Position numbers and translations under genes: made by a program | Notes under the pieces: model-generated | What the model was told of the DNA's origin: nothing | Database searches by the model: none | What the model saw: the letters and a program-made list of their open reading frames with translations, nothing else | Shown here: positions 58,260-64,000 of the stretch, in pieces | How the letters are laid out: the number at the start of each line of letters is the position of its first letter | Position numbering within the stretch: position 1 is the stretch's first letter | DNA from: a virus | DNA length: 64,000 nt | Virus record (IMG/VR): IMGVR_UViG_3300032770_000002 | Span: 124,001 to 188,000 of that record | Reading direction: 5' to 3' (one strand)

Positions 58260-59396
58260 ATGAGTGAAGAGAACCAACAGGTGCCGGAATTTGACGTTCT
58301 AACTCCAGACATTCCACTGCCGCAAGTCGTGGCGAGGCAGGAAATTGCGGATGAACGGAAGGGAGCGTTTCGATTCAGCTTTATCGGGTCTGGCCAGGGT
58401 GGCGGGAGAATTGCGGCGACATTCCGCGCCCTGGGCTACAAGCGCGTTTGCGCGATCAACACGGCGCGTCAGGACCTGGCGTCGCTCCCAGCCGACGTTA
58501 AGAAACTCGTTATCGGCGATGGAGAAGGAGGTGCTGGCAAAGACCCAGCCGTGGCGAAGGCAGCGTTTGATAAAAACGCTGAAAATGTCCTAGACCTGAT
58601 GCGGGCGTCATTTGGCCAAGTGTATGACCGAACAATCATCTGTGTTGGGGCCGGCGGTGGAACTGGCGCTGGAACGGTGATCGGCCTTGTCGACAAAGCG
58701 CGTGAGCTTCAGGTTGCCAGCAAGTGTCCGACTGACAAGGTCGGCGTCATCGTTGCCCTGCCCAAGGTGACCGAAGGCCGGCGTCCAAGCATCAACGCTC
58801 ACACCGTCTTGTTATCATTGGTCGCCTACGTTGAACAGGGCTTTGTCTCACCGCTTATCGTTCTTGACAACGAGCGAATGAGCTCACTCTATCCTGGGCT
58901 CGCGATCGATCCATTCTGGGACACGGCCAATCAAAGCGTCTGTCGGCTGTTTGACCTCTTCAACATGATCTGCGTTCAAAATTCGACATACACCGCGTTC
59001 GACCCGGCTGATTACAAGTCGATCCTCGACTCAGGCCTGATCGTCTTTGGGGCCACGCCCGTCGCCAACTGGTCGGAGGCCGGCCAAATCAGCTCCGCAC
59101 TGCGAGACAACTTGAAGAAAAACATTCTTGCAGGAGGTGTCAACCTGTCAACTGGAACGGTCGCCGCGGCAATCGTTATTGCTGGAAAGAGCGTCTTAAG
59201 CCAAGTGCCGCACGAGCACCTCGACCAGGCCTTCGATCAATTGACAAGGTTGTTGAAAACAAACAGCATGGTGCACCGTGGCATCTACAGCGGAAACAAG
59301 GACTCCATGGCCATTTACACCGCAATTGGCGGCCTGGCCGCACCGACTGAGAAGCTGGACGAGCTGGCCAAAATCGGCGGGATAAGCGGTAAATAA
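58260..59396 (+). CDS. FtsZ/tubulin-like GTPase
   Basis: The protein is 378 residues, close to the FtsZ length. The N-terminal strand and loop FIGSGQGGGRIA (residues 41-52) and the tubulin signature GAGGGTGAG (130-138) bind GTP. A later TAFDPADYKSIL is like the T7 loop that completes the active site of the next subunit. The Ala-Ile-Asn-Thr loop after strand 2 is also conserved. It would polymerise into filaments. In nucleus-forming jumbo phages such a filament (PhuZ) positions the phage nucleus; a role in host division arrest or virion placement is also possible. A terminator follows. Confidence 0.8.
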   Translation: MSEENQQVPEFDVLTPDIPLPQVVARQEIADERKGAFRFSFIGSGQGGGRIAATFRALGYKRVCAINTARQDLASLPADVKKLVIGDGEGGAGKDPAVAKAAFDKNAENVLDLMRASFGQVYDRTIICVGAGGGTGAGTVIGLVDKARELQVASKCPTDKVGVIVALPKVTEGRRPSINAHTVLLSLVAYVEQGFVSPLIVLDNERMSSLYPGLAIDPFWDTANQSVCRLFDLFNMICVQNSTYTAFDPADYKSILDSGLIVFGATPVANWSEAGQISSALRDNLKKNILAGGVNLSTGTVAAAIVIAGKSVLSQVPHEHLDQAFDQLTRLLKTNSMVHRGIYSGNKDSMAIYTAIGGLAAPTEKLDELAKIGGISGK

Positions 59397-59459
59397 TTTG
59401 TTAACAACTTAAAGTTGCAAGTTCTATCTGATGTCGTCGTAAACGTCGTAGGACGTTTT

Positions 59460-59490
59460 GGCGGGCCGGTTTTGGCGGCCCGCCTTCTTC
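59460..59490 (+). terminator. Rho-independent terminator after the tubulin-like gene
   Basis: GGCGGGCCG (59460-59468) pairs perfectly with CGGCCCGCC (59476-59484) across a 7-base loop and is followed by TTCTTCATTT. It would end the plus-strand transcript of the tubulin-like gene. Confidence 0.75.
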
Positions 59491-59492
59491 AT

Positions 59493-59693
59493 TTAGAGGC
59501 CAAGTTCGTCAGGCGTTCCCTCGATTAGCCCATCAGACCTGGTCGAGGCTTTTGGCTCCAAATTTTCAACGTCTCCATGCGTTTTCGTGTGGTCTTCGTA
59601 GCATGCAGCACAGACGTTGTCGTCACAGTGCTCACACCGGCCAATCGTCATTCTCCCGCACTCACAGCAGGGTTGTTCAAGAGCGTCTGCCAT
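59493..59693 (-). CDS. Small B-box-like zinc-finger protein, 66 aa
   Basis: Cysteines CCECG and CEHC, CAAC, then H..TH suggest a cross-brace zinc module like a small B-box or FYVE-type finger. The protein ends with a polar Glu/Asp/Gly-rich tail. ATG 59693 is the start. It is the last gene of a short minus-strand unit with the UDG-like gene upstream. Confidence 0.6.
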   Translation of the reverse strand: MADALEQPCCECGRMTIGRCEHCDDNVCAACYEDHTKTHGDVENLEPKASTRSDGLIEGTPDELGL

Positions 59694-59708
59694 ATCAAAA
59701 ATAATCTA

Positions 59709-60551
59709 CTAGTCCCTAATTGCCCGGTCGAGGACTTCTGAATAGTGGTCAATTTGGTTGTGCTTAAACCGCCTGACCCAGGCCGGGTGGCTGACTCGCC
59801 GAATCGGTGTCAACCCTAATTTTCTCAAGCCTTCGTGGGCTACGTTGCCCATGGCGATGATCTTCAACGTTGGTTTCCAGACCATCAAAGCCTGAATCAG
59901 GTTGGCTTCAGTCGGGTGAATGATGTTTGTCCACATTAGGTCCGATTCAAGCACGTTGCTTTTTTCAAGGGCCAAGCTAATGTAACTGGCGGCGTCCCGG
60001 TCGTCGAAAAATGGCCAATGTTCGAAGTCCAAATATCGGTTGATTTCTTCACCTACTAAGACGGCCCGCGCTCGAATGTGCCCGCTCAGATTTTTGAGCC
60101 TAGGGTCAAGGGCTTCCGGAAACTGTGAATGGCGAAGCGCCGTCATTCGTTCGATGGCGACGCGCGGCGTGTGCGAACCTGTCCACACGATGACGTCCGG
60201 GCGTGGAGCTTGGAGTGTCTCACACTTGAGCAAGGCCTTTTGGAGCGTGCTAGACGTGATGATGTTGACAGCTCCAAATCGAAGCATGACTCTGTCGATG
60301 GCGCGAGCGGCTGCGAGAAAATTCTCTGATGAATCGGCAAGTTCTTTAACCCAGTTTGTGCAAACAATGACGAGATGATCACACGAAAGATCAATCGATT
60401 TTCTGACGATTTCGGTCAAGTAGATAAAGCGTCTTGACGATGACGACTTATCCACGCGAATCACACTTGACTTAACCGTCGGTCCGACCACTTTTTGAAT
60501 CAAGTCAACCATTTCGTGGCTAAAGTCATCTATGCAGATCAGTCCACGCAT
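59709..60551 (-). CDS. Uracil-DNA-glycosylase superfamily-like protein, 280 aa
   Basis: The C-terminal half has MGNVAHEGLRKLGL and VSHPAWVRRF, matching the LGxxAxxxLxxxG and HPS/HPA...RF signatures of phage UDG-like domains. A preceding VLVGEEINRY segment may be the start of that fold. The N-terminal half is alpha/beta with a CTNWVKEL segment and lacks a P-loop; it may be a separate nucleotide-binding domain. Such enzymes excise uracil or related bases, or act on phage-modified DNA. The gene starts 23 bases from the divergent reductase gene. Confidence 0.5.
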   Translation of the reverse strand: MRGLICIDDFSHEMVDLIQKVVGPTVKSSVIRVDKSSSSRRFIYLTEIVRKSIDLSCDHLVIVCTNWVKELADSSENFLAAARAIDRVMLRFGAVNIITSSTLQKALLKCETLQAPRPDVIVWTGSHTPRVAIERMTALRHSQFPEALDPRLKNLSGHIRARAVLVGEEINRYLDFEHWPFFDDRDAASYISLALEKSNVLESDLMWTNIIHPTEANLIQALMVWKPTLKIIAMGNVAHEGLRKLGLTPIRRVSHPAWVRRFKHNQIDHYSEVLDRAIRD

Positions 60552-60574
60552 GCTAGGGTAGAACGAATTTCACT

Positions 60575-63388
60575 ATGAATGAGCCAATGCCAACACTGAA
60601 TGAGCGCGTTGAGATCTTAGATGACCTACCAAAACCGATAATTGACGACGCTTCTGCTGCACCTGAACCAGCTCGCCTGACGCGAGTCTTTTCAAAGTCA
60701 GGAATTTGCCCATTTGACGACGTCACGTGGATCAAGCGAGACGTCGACATCACCGATGACAAGGGTAAGGTCGTCTTCACGCAGAAGGGCGTCGAGACTC
60801 CAGAATTTTGGTCCGACCTGGCTGTCAAGATCGTCGCTTCGAAGTATTTTTGGGGCGAAAAGAACACCGACCAGCGTGAACACTCCGTGCGCCAGTTGAT
60901 TCATCGCGTGTGTGACACCATTGCGACGTGGGCCGTTGAAGGACGATACGTTCACCCTGACGACGAGACGCTCTTCTACAACGAACTTTGCTGGCTTTGC
61001 CTGCATCAACACGCGTCTTTTAATTCGCCCGTTTGGTTTAACGTTGGGCTGTTCCACCAATATGAAGCCGGGCGCGGCAGTGAAGGCGGGTGGGCTTGGG
61101 ACCAAGACCTCGGCGAAGCTGTGAGGGTCAGGACGATGTATGAGAAGCCACAGTGCTCGGCTTGCTTCATCGTGTCCGTCGCTGACAACATGGAGGCACT
61201 CCTTGACTTGGCCAAGACTGAGGCGATGCTCTTCAAGTTTGGAAGCGGAACTGGGACGGACCTGACGCCCATTCGTTCATTTCGTGAGAAACTCTCCGGC
61301 GGTGGGTCGCCGTCAGGCCCGATGAGTTTTTTGCGCGTCTACGACCAGGTTGCTGGCATCGTCAAGTCAGGCGGCCGAACTCGTCGTGCGGCGAAGATGA
61401 ACACCATCCGTGACTGGCACCCTGACATCGAGGAGTTCATTAACGCGAAGCCAGTTGAGGAACGAAAAGCGCGGGCCCTAATCGAGTCAGGCTATGATGG
61501 CTCCATTAACGGTGACGCCTACTCGAGCGTGATGTATCAGAATGAGAACCTTTCTGTTCGAGTCAGCGACCAGTTCATGAAGGCAGCCACGAATGGCGAT
61601 GGAACGTGGTGGACAAAAGCGGTCACGAGTGGAGACCGGGTTGAGAAGAAAGACGCCAAGGACTTGCTGCACAAGATGGCCGAAGCAGCTTGGTTCTGTG
61701 GTGACCCAGGCGTGCAGTTTGACGGCGTCATCCAGCGTTACCACACGTGTGCTGGAACGGAGCCGATTCACAGCACAAACCCATGTGCTGAATATGTCTT
61801 CATCAACAACACGTCGTGCAACCTCGCCTCAATTAACCTCGTCAAGTTCATGGAAGGCGAGGTGTTCAACGTCGAGCGGTTCAAAGCCGCGGTGCGGCTC
61901 ATCTTTACGGCCCAAGAGATCTTGTTTGACAACTCGAGCTATCCAACCAAGACGATTGCCGAGAACTCGCACATCTTCAGGACTGTAGGGCTTGGCTTTG
62001 CGAACCTTGGCTCGCTGTTGATGGGCCTTGGCATTCCATATAACTCTGACCAAGGCCGTAGCATTGCCGCTTCGATTACGGCCATCATGACGGGTGAAGC
62101 TTACGCCACGTCGGCTGGAATGGCCAAGACGCTGGGACCGTTTCCGGGGTTCTATGACGCGCGCTGTTCGCACGTCAAGCACCCGGTCAAGGCGAACAAT
62201 GTTGAGTCGATGCGCGACGTCTTAAACCTCCACGCCGCACACGCGAGCAAGCTCAAGACTCCAGGGCACCGCTATCTCGATGCCGCCGCAAACGAGTGTT
62301 GGCTGCGGGCGATTGGACTGTTCAACTGCCACGGTGTGCGCAACGCCCAGGCAACGGTCATTGCGCCAACTGGAACGATCGCATTCATGATGGACTGCGA
62401 CACGACCGGGATAGAGCCAGAGCTTAGCTTGGTCAAGGTTAAGTCGCTCATCGGTGGCGGGTCCTTGACGATCGTCAATCGCTCCATCGGTCGGGTGCTT
62501 CGCCAGCTCGGCTACAGTGAGCCTGAAATTGATGCCGCGATCAAACACGTGGAGAAATATGGCCACCTTGAGGCCATCAGCGAGGACATCAAGTCGCCGC
62601 TCAGGATTGACGACCACCACGACGTCTTTGACACGTCACTGCCGGCCGGGCCGAGCAAGCGCTCCATCCCATACATGGCCCACGTCCAGATGATGGCTGC
62701 AGTTCAGCCGTTCATCTCTGGGGCGATTTCAAAGACGATCAACATGCCAGAAAGCTCCACGGTCGAAGACGTGAAGCAGGCTTACGTGGAAGCGTGGAAG
62801 TCTGGTCTGAAGTGTGTGGCCATCTACCGTGATGGCTCTAAACGAGCCCAGCCATTAAACGTCAAAAAGTTTGGTCAAGACAAAGCAGCGGACCCGGCGT
62901 TAAATGGCCACGGTGTTTATCTCCCAAATCGACACCGGCTCCCTGACACCCGGAAGGCCGTGACGCACAAGTTCAGCGTTGGTGGCCATGAGGGTTACCT
63001 GACTGTCGGCCTCTTTGAAAACGACATGCCAGGTGAGCTGTTCATCACGATGGCCAAGGAGGGTTCGACGGTAGGCGGCCTGATGGACACGATTGGCACG
63101 CTGACAAGTTTGGCGCTGCAGTATGGCGTGCCACTCGAAGCTTTAATCCGCAAGTTTCGGTCAACTCACTTCGAGCCATCTGGCATTACGACAAATCCAA
63201 AAATCCGGATGTCGGCCTCGATCATCGACTACATATTCCACTGGATGGCCCTTGAATTTGACCACGATGACGAAGTTTCCAGCGTCAGTGACGAGGTAAA
63301 GACGTGCCCACATTGCGGCCACGTGGCGCAGCGTAGTGGGACGTGTTACACTTGCACGAATTGCGGAAGCAGTCTCGGTTGCAGTTGA
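60575..63388 (+). CDS. nrdJ: Class II (B12-dependent) ribonucleotide reductase
   Basis: This 937-residue enzyme makes deoxyribonucleotides using adenosylcobalamin. The first cysteine block is QCSACFIVS near residue 190, and a TGTDLTPIRS loop is shared with class II enzymes. The active-site finger NPCAEY lies near residue 403 with a TSCNLASINL segment. The C terminus has CGHVAQRSGTCYTC and ends in CGSSLGCS, the redox cysteines that accept electrons from thioredoxin. It needs no oxygen. With thymidylate kinase and the PurZ-like enzyme it supplies dNTPs. Confidence 0.9.
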   Translation: MNEPMPTLNERVEILDDLPKPIIDDASAAPEPARLTRVFSKSGICPFDDVTWIKRDVDITDDKGKVVFTQKGVETPEFWSDLAVKIVASKYFWGEKNTDQREHSVRQLIHRVCDTIATWAVEGRYVHPDDETLFYNELCWLCLHQHASFNSPVWFNVGLFHQYEAGRGSEGGWAWDQDLGEAVRVRTMYEKPQCSACFIVSVADNMEALLDLAKTEAMLFKFGSGTGTDLTPIRSFREKLSGGGSPSGPMSFLRVYDQVAGIVKSGGRTRRAAKMNTIRDWHPDIEEFINAKPVEERKARALIESGYDGSINGDAYSSVMYQNENLSVRVSDQFMKAATNGDGTWWTKAVTSGDRVEKKDAKDLLHKMAEAAWFCGDPGVQFDGVIQRYHTCAGTEPIHSTNPCAEYVFINNTSCNLASINLVKFMEGEVFNVERFKAAVRLIFTAQEILFDNSSYPTKTIAENSHIFRTVGLGFANLGSLLMGLGIPYNSDQGRSIAASITAIMTGEAYATSAGMAKTLGPFPGFYDARCSHVKHPVKANNVESMRDVLNLHAAHASKLKTPGHRYLDAAANECWLRAIGLFNCHGVRNAQATVIAPTGTIAFMMDCDTTGIEPELSLVKVKSLIGGGSLTIVNRSIGRVLRQLGYSEPEIDAAIKHVEKYGHLEAISEDIKSPLRIDDHHDVFDTSLPAGPSKRSIPYMAHVQMMAAVQPFISGAISKTINMPESSTVEDVKQAYVEAWKSGLKCVAIYRDGSKRAQPLNVKKFGQDKAADPALNGHGVYLPNRHRLPDTRKAVTHKFSVGGHEGYLTVGLFENDMPGELFITMAKEGSTVGGLMDTIGTLTSLALQYGVPLEALIRKFRSTHFEPSGITTNPKIRMSASIIDYIFHWMALEFDHDDEVSSVSDEVKTCPHCGHVAQRSGTCYTCTNCGSSLGCS

Positions 63389-63400
63389 GAAAGTCACGTG

Positions 63401-63694
63401 ATGAAAAAAGGCAAGAAGTCGGACAAGAAAATTGGCAAAAAACTCGAGAAGGTTTTGTTTCATGGGCTGGACCCTAAGATGTGCGACCTTCTTCGCCCGT
63501 CAGTGGAAAAGCTGAACAACACCGAAAAAGGCCTGCTCACGTTGATGGTCTTGACACAGCGGGCCCACTCGAAGTTCATGCAGGAAGTCATGAATGAATT
63601 GATTCCAATGCAGTCGATGAATACGCCGGCGGCGAACGTCTTTTATCCAGACATCGTTCACCGGAACGGCAGTAAGAAGAAGTCCAAGAAGTAA
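63401..63694 (+). CDS. Lysine-rich hypothetical protein, 97 aa
   Basis: Lys-rich ends (KKGKKSDKKIGKKL and KKKSKK) flank a helical middle with a Met-rich segment. A GAAAG lies upstream of ATG 63401. The charge suggests nucleic-acid binding. It lies between the reductase gene and promoter 7. No family is known. Confidence 0.6.
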   Translation: MKKGKKSDKKIGKKLEKVLFHGLDPKMCDLLRPSVEKLNNTEKGLLTLMVLTQRAHSKFMQEVMNELIPMQSMNTPAANVFYPDIVHRNGSKKKSKK

Positions 63695-63698
63695 CGTA

Positions 63699-63733
63699 TT
63701 TTTGTTTACAAACGTCTCTCTCCCGTGTAGATT
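63699..63733 (+). promoter_or_regulatory. Phage promoter 7 of the TTTGTTTACAAA family
   Basis: TTTTTGTTTACAAA gives -35 TTTACA (63705-63710). A 17-base spacer ends CGTG, and the -10 hexamer is TAGATT (63728-63733). The GTG of the last gene follows after seven bases. Confidence 0.75.
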
Positions 63734-63740
63734 ATGGCTC

Positions 63741-64000
63741 GTGAAGACGCTCAATTTGCAAGTCGGTGCGATGTGCGGCATGCCAAGCCAGACGTGCCTC
63801 ATGTCCAAGAAAAATCGTGAAGCTCTTCAACTTGACGTCAACGGCCTGGTCGTTGTGCGGTCCAATGACCAAGACACCTCGGTGGTTCGACGCATCCTTA
63901 AGGCTCCAAACATCCCGCAAAAGGACGCCTTCGTGTTCTTGTCACCTGACGACCTAAACTTGCTCAATGTCAACATTGCAGACAACGTCGAGCTCAGCCA
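63741..64000 (+). CDS. Partial protein, possible double-psi barrel (CDC48-N-like)
   Basis: GTG 63741 is at the predicted transcription start of promoter 7, and the frame is open to the window edge (86 codons). The pattern of a small-residue strand, TCLMSKKN, a Leu-rich helix and LVVVRSN recalls the double-psi barrel of CDC48-type N domains. A FVFLSPDDLNLL strand and helix follows. The identification is weak because only the N-terminal part is seen. If correct, an AAA ATPase could follow outside the window. Confidence 0.5.
   Translation, partial: MKTLNLQVGAMCGMPSQTCLMSKKNREALQLDVNGLVVVRSNDQDTSVVRRILKAPNIPQKDAFVFLSPDDLNLLNVNIADNVELS

Noticed and set aside
59397-59459. AACTTAAAGTT palindrome before the terminator, considered as an operator
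   Set aside because: It lies after the tubulin-like gene with no promoter or gene start next to it. Its similarity to the inverted repeat in the 49.6 kb leader is short and may be chance.
1-64000. tRNA genes, CRISPR arrays, insertion sequences and diversity-generating retroelements
   Set aside because: No cloverleaf with a T-loop motif, no regular direct repeats with spacers, no transposase and no reverse transcriptase was seen. Genes fill nearly all the sequence.

Overview
This window looks like 64 kb of a large tailed-phage genome. Genes are packed almost without gaps, and many start codons overlap the previous stop (ATGA, GTGA, TGATG). Three free-standing HNH endonucleases interrupt gene clusters. 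Very long tail-fibre or adhesin genes sit beside nucleotide-metabolism genes: a class II ribonucleotide reductase, thymidylate kinase, a PurA-like enzyme with the PurZ-type Asp-to-Ser change, and a QueC-like enzyme. There is also a DnaG-like TOPRIM protein and an FtsZ/tubulin-like GTPase. No terminase, portal, major capsid gene, DNA polymerase, rRNA, tRNA, insertion sequence or CRISPR array was recognised. The host is not shown directly. Twin-arginine signals, a lipoprotein, repeated BNR/YCF48-like strands, asparagine/threonine-rich secreted proteins and sigma70-type promoters fit a Gram-negative host. Their style reminds me of Verrucomicrobiota or Planctomycetota, which is inference only.

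Layout. 1-5.8 kb: small unknown genes, an HNH endonuclease, a nucleotidyltransferase-like gene and the TOPRIM primase. 5.8-12 kb: a small zinc protein behind a promoter, a membrane protein, the QueC-like enzyme, a Tat-signal protein, a sulfotransferase-like protein, a DUF4419-like protein and an RNase III-like protein. 12-19.7 kb, minus strand: two further Tat-type proteins, a YCF48-like propeller, four genes of a paralogous modular family, a lipoprotein and a secreted protein. 20-33.5 kb, plus strand: the main array of the modular family, a possible structural protein and a PcfJ-like protein. 33.6-42.8 kb: host-contact proteins, namely a 1789-residue LamG/PKD-like adhesin, a fibre-tip protein and an 1131-residue protein with a GH27-like domain. 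43-49.6 kb: thymidylate kinase, then a carbohydrate-like cassette with a radical SAM enzyme, split transketolase, methyltransferase and glycosyltransferase-like genes. 49.6-54.4 kb: a probably abundant unknown protein with its own promoter and terminator, then unknown genes and the PurZ-like enzyme. 54.4-64 kb: a molybdenum-carrier-like protein, amidoligase, DnaQ-like exonuclease, HAD hydrolase, FtsZ/tubulin homologue, UDG-like protein, the reductase, and the start of a possible double-psi-barrel protein.

Three features cross these regions. First, a short helix-like motif, roughly (E)SxARxLIDxLL, recurs at the N terminus, C terminus or internal junctions of about 25 otherwise different proteins. 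Second, at least three unfamiliar domain families (called A, B and C here) are shuffled, fused and split across 14.3-31.6 kb, with that motif at the joints. Third, seven plus-strand promoters share a near-identical TTTGTTTACAAA -35 region. In six of them the start codon lies 6-7 bases after the -10 box, which implies leaderless mRNAs.

As a working picture, the nucleotide enzymes supply, and perhaps chemically alter, the DNA precursors. The TOPRIM protein, exonuclease and UDG-like protein act on DNA. The tubulin homologue may organise the infected cell. The 44.9-49.6 kb cassette may build or attach a sugar. The modular family is abundant enough to suggest a virion or cell-organising role that I cannot name.
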